Origin: JAOADN01 sp049323795
GTDB taxonomy: Bacteria > Pseudomonadota > Alphaproteobacteria > Rhodobacterales > Rhodobacteraceae
Assembly: GCA_049323795.1 (NCBI GenBank)
Contig: JBMOOH010000031.1
Location: forward strand, 47,698 to 111,697
Length of the DNA stretch: 64,000 bases
Reading direction: 5' to 3'
Positions 1-14,235 of the stretch are shown one piece after another. The notes beneath the pieces are model-generated. The model saw nothing but the letters and a program-made list of their open reading frames with translations, did no database searches and was not told where the DNA came from. The translations under genes and the position numbers were made by a program. How positions within the stretch are numbered: the first letter of the stretch is position 1; every line of letters begins with the position of its first letter.

Positions 1-2351
<2,351 letters not shown>

Positions 2352-2386
2352 CTTCAAATCCTTGAAATGGCGCGGGATTGGGGAAC

Positions 2387-2443
2387 GGGTAGCGGGGCAA
2401 GCCCCGCCCTACCCATTTGCCGCAGGGCGGGGGTCACCCCGCC
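2387..2443. repeat. Two GC-rich hairpins in the rpoB-rpoC spacer
   Basis: Two adjacent inverted repeats fill the 98-bp spacer. The first pairs GGGTAGCGGGGC (2387-2398) with GCCCCGCCCTACCC (2401-2414), with a 2-base loop and a 2-base bulge. The second pairs GGCGGGG (2426-2432) with CCCCGCC (2437-2443) around a GTCA loop. No T-run follows on either strand, so these look like a REP-type repeat, RNA-processing or stability element rather than an intrinsic terminator. That role is inference. Confidence 0.6.
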
Positions 2444-2449
2444 TTCCGG

Positions 2450-6583
<4,134 letters not shown>

Positions 6584-6779
6584 GTCGGTCGTCACCTTTC
6601 GTCACCTTCGCGGGGGCGTCTGCGTCGGGGCCACGCAGTCGCGCCGCTTGCGAAACAAGGGGCCGGTTCCATGCGTGCCCTCCGTCCCACCGGAGAGCCC
6701 TCGAACCGATGTCGCCGCCTTGGAGAAGGCCCGCCCGGGCCATCCGGGGTCGCAGGTCCTCTCCAAGACAGCCTTGGCC

Positions 6780-6802
6780 GGAAGCGGAAATCGACCGCTT
6801 CC
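6780..6802 (-). promoter_or_regulatory. Hairpin in the rplL-rpoB spacer
   Basis: GGAAGCGG (6780-6787) and CCGCTTCC (6795-6802) form a perfect 8-bp stem with a 7-base loop in the transcribed spacer between rplL and rpoB. No T-run follows in the direction of transcription. In E. coli this spacer carries an attenuator and an RNase III site that lower rpoBC expression relative to the L7/L12 gene. An equivalent role here is inference from position only. Confidence 0.45.
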
Positions 6803-6844
6803 AGCCCTTTTCAAGCCTCCGGGCGCATCAGTGCCCGGTCGGGA

Positions 6845-7225
6845 TCACTTCAGCTCGACCTTGGCGCCGGCTTCTTCCAGCTTCTTCTTCAGCGCTTCGG
6901 CATCAGCCTTGGACGCGCCTTCCTTCACCTTGCCGCCAGCTTCGACCAGGTCCTTGGCTTCCTTGAGGCCAAGGCCGGTGATCGCGCGCACTTCCTTGAT
7001 CACGTTGATCTTGTTCGCGCCGGCGTCGGTCAGGACGACGTCGAACTCGGTCTTCTCCTCGACCGCTTCGGCAGCGCCGCCTGCGGCGGGACCGGCGGCC
7101 ATCATCACCGCGCCGCCGGCGGCGGGCTCGATGCCGTACTTGTCCTTGAGGATGGTCTTCAGTTCCTGGGCCTGAAGAAGCGTGAGACCCACGATGTCTT
7201 CGGCGAGTTTGTTCAGATCAGCCAT
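6845..7225 (-). CDS. rplL: 50S ribosomal protein L7/L12
   Basis: 126-residue acidic stalk protein that recruits translation GTPases to the ribosome. Seen: the N-terminal dimerisation segment (MADLNKLAEDIVGLTLLQAQELK, about 1-30), an Ala/Gly-rich hinge (about 35-55), and the C-terminal globular domain with EKTEFDVVL and INVIKEVR, then GLGLKEAKDLVE. Length and layout are normal. It follows rplJ by 69 bp and precedes rpoB by 261 bp. L7/L12 is needed in four or more copies per ribosome, which fits a control element placed after this gene. Confidence 0.99.
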   Translation of the reverse strand: MADLNKLAEDIVGLTLLQAQELKTILKDKYGIEPAAGGAVMMAAGPAAGGAAEAVEEKTEFDVVLTDAGANKINVIKEVRAITGLGLKEAKDLVEAGGKVKEGASKADAEALKKKLEEAGAKVELK

Positions 7226-7294
7226 TTCTTCTCATCCGTTCCTAAATTGTGATCCAACGTCGGGGTGACAACCCCGCGAAGGCACGCAGTTGCG

Positions 7295-7810
7295 TCAAGC
7301 GGCCTGCCGCTCCTCGAGGGTCTTGAGGATGCCGGCGATGTTCGCCGCAGGTGCGCCAATGGCGCCCGCCAGGTTCGACGCCGGGGCCCCGATGCACGCC
7401 ACGATCTGAGCGATGAGCTCTTCGCGCGACGGCATGGATGCCACGGCCTTCACCCCGGCCGGGTCCAGAGCCGCGTCGCCCATCGAGCCGCCGAGGATCA
7501 CGAACTTCTCGTTCCCCCTGGCGAACTTGTCGGTGACCTTCGCCGCAGCGACGGGGTCCTCCGAATAGGCGAGCACGGTCATGCCCGTGAGAAGCTTGCC
7601 GATGCTTGCGCAGGGCCTACCCTCGAGGGCGATCTTGGCGAGCCTGTTCTTGGCGACACGCACGGACCCTCCGGCGGCACGCATTTCCGCCCTGAGACCC
7701 TGCATTTCAGCAACCGTCATGCCTTCGTAGCGGGCAACCACCACGACGCCAGAGCTTTCGAAGATCTGGCCGAGTTCATCGACCACTTTCTCTTTCTGGG
7801 CTCTATCCAC
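7295..7810 (-). CDS. rplJ: 50S ribosomal protein L10
   Basis: 171-residue protein that anchors L7/L12 dimers to the 23S rRNA and represses its own operon by binding the mRNA leader. The start is a GTG at 7810 (MDRAQKEKVVDELGQIF) preceded by a GGAG ribosome-binding site seven bases upstream; no better ATG exists. Seen: the N-terminal rRNA-binding domain with VVARYEGMTVAEMQGLR and VAKNRLAKIAL, and a C-terminal helical tail (NIAGILKTLEERQAA) that binds L7/L12. It sits 289 bp downstream of rplA, the longest spacer in the cluster, which is consistent with a regulated leader. Confidence 0.98.
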   Translation of the reverse strand: MDRAQKEKVVDELGQIFESSGVVVVARYEGMTVAEMQGLRAEMRAAGGSVRVAKNRLAKIALEGRPCASIGKLLTGMTVLAYSEDPVAAAKVTDKFARGNEKFVILGGSMGDAALDPAGVKAVASMPSREELIAQIVACIGAPASNLAGAIGAPAANIAGILKTLEERQAA

Positions 7811-8099
7811 GGTTTCACTCCAAGTGTGGGGGGTTCCCCCCGGCTCTTCTCTCCCCTTGGGCTCATGCCCGCGGGGCCTTCGGGTCCGCGATGGTCCCGA
7901 GGGCCAGATCGCCCGGGGTCAGCGCCCCGGAAATCCGTCTCGTTCCCCATCTCAGGAAGGACTTCCGCGGGACTGGCCCGCCGCCCTCCGTCTCGGACAG
8001 GACGGGGCGTCTCCGCCCCGCCATTCGCCGGGACCGAAGCCCCGGAGAATTCTTGTCAGGCAGGTGAGTTTGCCCGAAGGGGCGCTTCACCCGCCGCCG
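7811..8099 (-). promoter_or_regulatory. Probable rplJ leader / rplA-rplJ spacer
   Basis: 289 bp without a gene between rplA and rplJ. It contains several GC hairpins, the clearest being GGGGCG-GAGA-CGCCCC in transcript sense (8004-8019), with a GNRA-type tetraloop. Another G-run/C-run pair (about 7826-7841) lies just before the rplJ ribosome-binding site. In other bacteria this position holds the L10(L12)4-binding leader that attenuates rplJL. I cannot identify the kink-turn by eye, so assignment to the L10 leader family is inferred from position. A promoter for rplJL may also lie here. Confidence 0.45.
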
Positions 8100-8798
8100 T
8101 CAGGCGGTCGTCGCCGACGACACGTCGAGGCTGACGCCCGGCCCCATGGTCGAGGACAGCGACACCTTCTTGACGTAGGTGCCCTTGGCCCCGGCGGGCC
8201 TGGCGCGGCTCACCGCCTCGACGAAGGCGCGGACGTTCTGGGCCAGCTTGTCGGCATCGAAGCTCACCTTGCCGATACCGGCATGGATGACGCCGGCCTT
8301 CTCGACCTTGAACTGCACTTCGCCGCCCTTGGCCGCCTTGACGGCGTTGGCGACGTCCATCGTCACCGTGCCGACCTTCGGGTTCGGCATCAGGTTGCGC
8401 GGCCCGAGGATCTTGCCCAGGCGGCCGACGATCGGCATCATGTCCGGCGTCGCGATGCAGCGGTCGAAGTTCAGGTTGCCGCCCTGGATCGACTCCATCA
8501 GGTCCTCGGCGCCCACGATGTCGGCGCCCGCCGCCTTCGCCTCGTCCGCCTTGCCGCCGCGCGCGAACACCGCCACGCGGACGGTCTTGCCCGTGCCGTT
8601 CGGCAGTTGCACGACGCCGCGGACCATCTGGTCGGCGTGGCGCGGGTCGACGCCGAGATTCATCGCGATCTCGAGCGTCTCGTCGAACTTGGCGCTCGCC
8701 GCATCCTTGATGAGCCTGACCGCCTCGTCGACCGACAGGTTCGACTTGCCCGCGAACAGGGCCTCGGCCTTCCGGGTCCGTTTTCCGACTTTCGCCAT
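8100..8798 (-). CDS. rplA: 50S ribosomal protein L1
   Basis: 232-residue protein of the L1 stalk, which helps release deacylated tRNA from the E site; it can also bind its own mRNA. It starts MAKVGKRTRKAEALFAGK at 8798. Seen: domain I residues (DEAVRLIKDAASAKFDETLEIAMNLGVD), domain II with GKTVRVAVFARG and the GRLGKILGPRNLMPNPK signature, and the C-terminal return to domain I (GTYVKKVSLSSTMGPGVSLD). The gene lies three bases after the rplK stop, so the two are translationally close, as in the usual L11 operon. Confidence 0.99.
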   Translation of the reverse strand: MAKVGKRTRKAEALFAGKSNLSVDEAVRLIKDAASAKFDETLEIAMNLGVDPRHADQMVRGVVQLPNGTGKTVRVAVFARGGKADEAKAAGADIVGAEDLMESIQGGNLNFDRCIATPDMMPIVGRLGKILGPRNLMPNPKVGTVTMDVANAVKAAKGGEVQFKVEKAGVIHAGIGKVSFDADKLAQNVRAFVEAVSRARPAGAKGTYVKKVSLSSTMGPGVSLDVSSATTA

Positions 8799-8801
8799 GA
8801 C

Positions 8802-9254
8802 TTACCCCTTGACCTCGATGCCCATCGACTTGGCCGAGCCAAGGATGATCTTCATCGCCGCGTCCACGTCGTTGGCCGACAGATCCTTCATCTTCGCTTC
8901 GGCGATCTGGCGCACCTGCGCGACGGTGATCGACCCCGCCACATCGCGGCCCGGCCTGACCGACGCCTTCGGGCGGTTGCGCTTGCCGACCGGCTTCAGG
9001 CCCGCGGCCTTCTTGATGTAGTAGGACGCCGGCGGCGTCCTCATCTCGAAGGTGAAGGACTTGTCGGCGTAGTAGGTGATGATCGTCGGGATCGGCGAAC
9101 CCGGCTCCATCTCCTGGGTCTTCGCGTTGAAGGCCTTGCAGAATTCCATGATGTTGATCCCGCGCTGACCGAGCGCCGGACCGATCGGCGGGGATGGGTT
9201 GGCCTGCCCCGCCTTGACTTGCAGCTTGAGGCTGCCGACGACTTTCTTGGCCAT
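8802..9254 (-). CDS. rplK: 50S ribosomal protein L11
   Basis: 150-residue protein of the GTPase-associated centre, required for RelA sensing of uncharged tRNA. It starts MAKKVVGSLKLQVKAG. Seen: the proline-rich N-terminal domain with GQANPSPPIGPALGQRGINIMEFCK and the C-terminal rRNA-binding domain ending VDAAMKIILGSAKSMGIEVKG. Slightly longer than the E. coli protein (142 aa), as is common in alphaproteobacteria. It is followed directly by rplA and preceded by nusG with a 94-bp spacer. Confidence 0.99.
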   Translation of the reverse strand: MAKKVVGSLKLQVKAGQANPSPPIGPALGQRGINIMEFCKAFNAKTQEMEPGSPIPTIITYYADKSFTFEMRTPPASYYIKKAAGLKPVGKRNRPKASVRPGRDVAGSITVAQVRQIAEAKMKDLSANDVDAAMKIILGSAKSMGIEVKG

Positions 9255-9348
9255 CTGGCCCTCTCCTTGTCACATGTCCCGGTGATGCCGGAACCTTGCC
9301 TAGCGGTCTGACGGCCCGGACCGCGGCCCGGACCTCCCGCACCTCACG

Positions 9349-9882
9349 TCAGGACGACTTCGTCACCTGCGTGAATTCCAGTTCCACCGGCGTCGGACGG
9401 CCGAAGATCGACACCGTCACCTTCAGCCGGCTCGCATTCTCGTCCACTTCCTCGACCATCCCCGAGAACCCCTCGAACGGGCCGTCCGTCACGCTGACAT
9501 TCTCTCCGATCTCGAAGCGGATCAGGTTGCGCGGCGCGGCCTCGCCCTCCTCGGCGCGTTTCAGGATTCCGTTCACTTCGGCATCGCGCATCGGCATCGG
9601 CTTGCCCTGCGGGCCGAGGAACCCGGTCACCCGGTTGATCGAGGTGATCAGGTGGTAGCCCCGATCGGACATGTCCATGTGCACCAGGACATAGCCCGGC
9701 ATGAAGCGGCGCTCGGACGTCACCTTCTTGCCGCGGCGGATTTCCAGCACCTCTTCGGTCGGGACCAGCACCTCGTCGATCTCGTCCTGAAGGCCCTTCT
9801 CGGCCACGGCGTGCCTGATCTGCTCGGCAATCTTCTTCTCGAAGTTCGAGAGGACGCTCACCGAATACCACCGTTTCGCCAT
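9349..9882 (-). CDS. nusG: Transcription termination/antitermination protein NusG
   Basis: 177-residue elongation factor that binds the RNA polymerase clamp through its N-terminal NGN domain and Rho or ribosomal protein S10 through its C-terminal KOW domain. Seen: MAKRWYSVSVLSNFEKKIAEQI at the start, GYVLVHMDMSDRGYHLI in the NGN core, and a KOW segment around ENVSVTDGPFEGFSGMVEEVDENASRLKV. Length is typical. It lies between secE and rplK in the conserved order. The 194-bp nusG-secE spacer shows no gene and no clear motif. Confidence 0.98.
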   Translation of the reverse strand: MAKRWYSVSVLSNFEKKIAEQIRHAVAEKGLQDEIDEVLVPTEEVLEIRRGKKVTSERRFMPGYVLVHMDMSDRGYHLITSINRVTGFLGPQGKPMPMRDAEVNGILKRAEEGEAAPRNLIRFEIGENVSVTDGPFEGFSGMVEEVDENASRLKVTVSIFGRPTPVELEFTQVTKSS

Positions 9883-10076
9883 CTGCCCTACGACCCCGGT
9901 CTGCCTGGGGTCGGCAAGGACGCCGGCCCGGACTGTTCCATAGTTTCAAGCGGCTTGCGCCGCGTCCTCCCGAAAGAAATCAGCGCGCGAGCCGAATCGT
10001 TCGCGCGCCGTTGCCGGAAAGTGCGGCGGACATACCGCCCGGGGAATCGGAATTCAAGGCCGAATACCGGACCGGA

Positions 10077-10268
10077 TCAGGAGGACAGCCCGAGCACGAA
10101 CTGCAGCCCGTAACGGATCGCGAGGTCCACGAGGAAGAAGAACACCGCCGTTATGGCGGCCATGATGAAGACCATGATCGTCGTCGTGGTGACCTCGCGC
10201 CGGGTCGGCCAGACCACCTTCGAGACTTCCGCACGGACCTGCTGGATGAACTGGACGGGGTTGGCCAT
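10077..10268 (-). CDS. secE: Preprotein translocase subunit SecE
   Basis: 63-residue inner-membrane subunit that clamps the two halves of SecY in the protein-conducting channel. It has the short single-helix form: an amphipathic N-terminus (MANPVQFIQQVRAEVSKVVWPTRRE), the conserved WPTRREV segment, then one membrane helix (TTTIMVFIMAAITAVFFFLVDLAI). Translation starts at 10268. It sits between tRNA-Trp and nusG, the usual position in alphaproteobacteria. Confidence 0.97.
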   Translation of the reverse strand: MANPVQFIQQVRAEVSKVVWPTRREVTTTTIMVFIMAAITAVFFFLVDLAIRYGLQFVLGLSS

Positions 10269-10400
10269 GTCGAACTTTCCCGGGATGACGGTGGGCGCGA
10301 CCTACGCGAGCGGGCGGAAGGAATCAAGAGCGCGCCGATCACATTCGGTCCGGCCTTCGGAGCCGCGGCCCGGCGGCCGCAGCGCGCAGGCAGACAAGAA

Positions 10401-10476
10401 TGGCAGGGGCAGCAGGGCTCGAACCCGCGACCTACGGTTTTGGAGACCGTCGCTCTACCAGCTGAGCTATACCCCT
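10401..10476 (-). tRNA. trnW: tRNA-Trp (anticodon CCA)
   Basis: A complete 76-nt cloverleaf reads on the minus strand from AGGGGTATAGCTCAGCTGG to TGCCCCTGCCA. The acceptor stem AGGGGTA pairs with TGCCCCT (one G-U), the anticodon stem ACGGT pairs with ACCGT, the loop is CTCCAAA giving anticodon CCA, and the T arm is GCGGG-TTCGAGC-CCTGC. The 3' CCA is encoded. It lies between tuf and secE and is probably cut from the shared transcript. Confidence 0.98.
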
Positions 10477-10611
10477 GTGACCGGGTGCGGGCTTACGGCA
10501 GGGGCGCAGGGAAATCAAGGGGCACAGGGATGGCGCGACGCCCGGAACAGGCGGCCCCCATGCCACAGGGAAGCCGCCCGGCGGGGCGTGGCGGGCGGAC
10601 CCCGCCGCGCC

Positions 10612-11787
<1,176 letters not shown>

Positions 11788-11843
11788 ATCGGCAGCCTCA
11801 TGGTTTCTCGGGGCCCCGACGGGGGCCCACCCGACGAGCGCGC

Positions 11844-11872
11844 TTCCTATTTCCGCGTCCCTGAAAAATCAA
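11844..11872 (-). promoter_or_regulatory. Candidate sigma70-type promoter for tuf
   Basis: On the minus strand TTGATT (-35, 11867-11872) is followed after 17 bases by TAGGAA (-10, 11844-11849), about 55 bp upstream of the tuf start. The -35 matches consensus in five positions and the -10 in four. The stretch is also locally A/T-rich. Probably the main promoter of the tuf cluster; assignment is by pattern only. Confidence 0.4.
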
Positions 11873-11920
11873 GCGCGCGTTGGCGGCGGGCCGGCCCCCC
11901 GGAGCGCGCGCCGGCCCCGT

Positions 11921-12661
11921 TCAGGGCAGGCCGATGGTCTGTCCGGCAGGGGCGGGCCGCGGCCGCTTCGGCCGGGCTCCGGCCGGTGCCGTCCCCGTCG
12001 CGGCATCGGCCGGACCGGCTTCGGAACCGGCCCCCGGTGCGGCCTCCGCTGCGGGGCCGGGCGCGGCGCCCGCTGCGGTGCCGGGGACACCGGACATCGG
12101 CGTCAGGACGGCCCGGGCGGCGGCCGCTTCGGGCGTGAACCACGCCTTGTTCGCGATCAGCCATTCGTCGATCTTCCGTGCGGCGTTGCGGGACAGGGTT
12201 TCCATCTGCTGTTCGCGCGATCTCGTCAGGCCCGAGCCGATGAGCGTCGATCCCGAGAAGTTCTCGAACACCGTGATCTGCTTCGGCTCTGCGTTGATAA
12301 TGCGCTGCGCGGTGTCGTCCCAGACGTTCACGGTGATGGCGAGCACCGACTTCGGGCTGAGCACGACCGGGATGCCGGGCACCGCGAGAGCGTAGGCCTC
12401 GACGCCCACGCCGAGGTGATAGAGCTTTCCGCCATCGTAACGCCCGATCCGCTCGGCCACGGCCGCCTTGAGTGATGCCTCCCACTCGGCCGCCGTCGCC
12501 GGACGCGAGGGGCCGACCGGCTTGGCGTTCTTCGCCACCACGATGTTGTAGCCAAGCTCGAAATTGCCCAGCGGCGGAGGGGTCTTCGACAGGTCTTCGG
12601 CGCCGCAGCCGGCAAGCAGGAGGACCAGTGCTGCGATCGCCGCACGGCGGAGAAGGATCAT
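11921..12661 (-). CDS. Putative lipoprotein of unknown function
   Basis: 246 residues. The N-terminus MILLRRAAIAALVLLLAGCGA has a charged start, a hydrophobic core and a lipobox (LAGC, Cys19), so it should be lipidated and exported. The middle (about 25-175) looks globular, with segments such as PLGNFELGYNIVVAKNAKPV and LGVGVEAYALAVPGIPVVLSPKSV. The last 60 residues are almost only Ala, Pro and Gly, a disordered tail. I do not recognise a named family; similar lipoproteins occur in Rhodobacteraceae. It is monocistronic by appearance, between tuf and a divergent P450 gene. Confidence 0.8.
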   Translation of the reverse strand: MILLRRAAIAALVLLLAGCGAEDLSKTPPPLGNFELGYNIVVAKNAKPVGPSRPATAAEWEASLKAAVAERIGRYDGGKLYHLGVGVEAYALAVPGIPVVLSPKSVLAITVNVWDDTAQRIINAEPKQITVFENFSGSTLIGSGLTRSREQQMETLSRNAARKIDEWLIANKAWFTPEAAAARAVLTPMSGVPGTAAGAAPGPAAEAAPGAGSEAGPADAATGTAPAGARPKRPRPAPAGQTIGLP

Positions 12662-12783
12662 GACGTCAGGCCCTCGGAAACATGTTCACAACGCTTACAG
12701 GCAGGGCACTTCGCCCGCAATCGGCGTTGGCCTCGCGTCATCGGCACCTATATGCCGAAGGGGATCAGCAAGGAAAGACCGCG

Positions 12784-14166
12784 ATGCCCGGCAGCCCAGC
12801 CGAACGGAGAGCCGACCTGCCGGTGCGCGTGCCGCTGGTGCGCGAACCCTGGGGGATCTGGAAGACGTTCCGGGCCGCGCGGCGGAACGTGCTCGAGATC
12901 ATCCCCGAGATCGCCACGCGCCAGCCGATCGTGTCCGGCAGGACCGGCAAGCGCTGGCACATGCTGATGGACCCCGAGGCGAACCGCCGGGTGCTCAAGG
13001 ACGCGGTCGAGGACTATCCGAAGTCGGACGTGACGAAGCTGATCCTGTCGCCGGCGATCGGGAACAGCCTGTTCATCGCCGAGGGCCAGCACTGGCACTG
13101 GCAGAGGCGGGCGGCGGCGCCGGTGTTCTCGGTGCGGAACGTCCAGAACCTCGCCCCGGTGATGACGGCCGCCGCCGAGCGGGCCTGCGACCGCCTGGAC
13201 AAGGCAGCGGGGCGGGCCGCGAACCTCTTCGACGAGATGGTGACGGCAACCTTCGAGGTGATCGCCGACGTGACCTTCTCGGGCGAGGAGGCGGGCAGGG
13301 CCGCCTTCGACCGCGCCGCGGTGCACAAGGCGATCGACGCCTATATCGGACAGACGGCGAAGGTGTCGCTTCTCGACGTGATCGGCGCGCCGACATGGCT
13401 GCCGCGCCCGTCGCGGATGGTGACGGCGGGCGCGATGGCCGACATGAAGCGCATCGCCGACGGCGCCATCGAGGCGCGGCGCAAGTCGGGGCCGCGGCCG
13501 GTGCCGGACCTGCTGGACCTGCTCTTGGCGGGCGAGGACCCCGAGACGAAGCGGCGGATGGACACTGCGGAACTGCGCGACAACCTTCTGACCTTCATCG
13601 TCGCGGGGCACGAGACGACGGCCCTGACGCTGGCCTGGTCGCTCTACCTTTGCGCCTTTGATCCGACCGTGCAGGACAGGGCGCGGGCCGAGGCGCAGGC
13701 GACGCTTCAGGGCCGCGCGGCGACGGCGGCGGACCTGCCGAAGCTCGGGTATGTCCGGCAGATCGTCGACGAGGCGCTGCGGCTCTATCCGCCGGCGGCG
13801 TTCCTGAGCCGGACGGCGAAGAAGCCCGACCGGCTTCTCGGCCGCGAGGTGCGCCCCGGCGACACGGTGATGCTTCCGATCTACGCGCTGCACCGGAACC
13901 GCCTCCTGTGGACCGATCCCGACCGCTTCGACCCCGGCCGCTTTGCCGACCCCAAGTCCATCGACCGCTTCGCCTACCTCCCCTTCGGCGACGGCCCCCG
14001 CATCTGCATCGGCGCGAGCTTCGCCCTGCAGGAGGCGGTGATCATCCTCTCGACGCTTCTGTCGCGGTTCCGCTTCACGCGGGTGCCGGGAAAGGACCCC
14101 AAGCCCGTACTGATCCTGACGCTCAGGCCCGAAGGAGGCGTGTGGCTGACGGTGGAGCGGGCGTGA
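12784..14166 (+). CDS. Cytochrome P450
   Basis: 460-residue haem-thiolate monooxygenase. The start at 12784 (MPGSPAERRADLPV) has AAGGAAAG ten bases upstream; an in-frame start 102 bp further up lacks this. Seen: the I-helix oxygen-activation motif AGHETT, the K-helix EALR of the ExxR motif, the PERF-like segment DPDRFDPGRF, and the haem-ligand loop FGDGPRICIG with the axial Cys at residue 408. The I-helix Thr and the acidic neighbour are intact, so it should be active. There is no ferredoxin or reductase gene beside it, so redox partners and substrate are unknown. The full-length class resembles CYP102/CYP4-like soluble bacterial P450s without the reductase domain. Confidence 0.95.
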   Translation: MPGSPAERRADLPVRVPLVREPWGIWKTFRAARRNVLEIIPEIATRQPIVSGRTGKRWHMLMDPEANRRVLKDAVEDYPKSDVTKLILSPAIGNSLFIAEGQHWHWQRRAAAPVFSVRNVQNLAPVMTAAAERACDRLDKAAGRAANLFDEMVTATFEVIADVTFSGEEAGRAAFDRAAVHKAIDAYIGQTAKVSLLDVIGAPTWLPRPSRMVTAGAMADMKRIADGAIEARRKSGPRPVPDLLDLLLAGEDPETKRRMDTAELRDNLLTFIVAGHETTALTLAWSLYLCAFDPTVQDRARAEAQATLQGRAATAADLPKLGYVRQIVDEALRLYPPAAFLSRTAKKPDRLLGREVRPGDTVMLPIYALHRNRLLWTDPDRFDPGRFADPKSIDRFAYLPFGDGPRICIGASFALQEAVIILSTLLSRFRFTRVPGKDPKPVLILTLRPEGGVWLTVERA

Positions 14167-14170
14167 CGGC

Positions 14171-14222
14171 GGGGAGGCTCTGCCTCCCCGTGCCCCTCCG
14201 GGATACTTGAGCCAGGATGAAG
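14171..14222 (+). repeat. Composite hairpin repeat, copy 1 (terminator-like)
   Basis: Five bases after the P450 stop codon, GGGGAGGC-TCT-GCCTCCCC (14171-14189) forms a perfect 8-bp stem with a 3-base loop, followed by CTCCGGGATACTTGAGCCAG and then GATGAAG. The same hairpin plus tail occurs at 18472-18517 and, inverted, at 51996-52076. It separates P450 from the convergent parC gene and probably acts as a terminator. Confidence 0.7.
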
Positions 14223-14235
14223 ATGCTGGGCGGCT

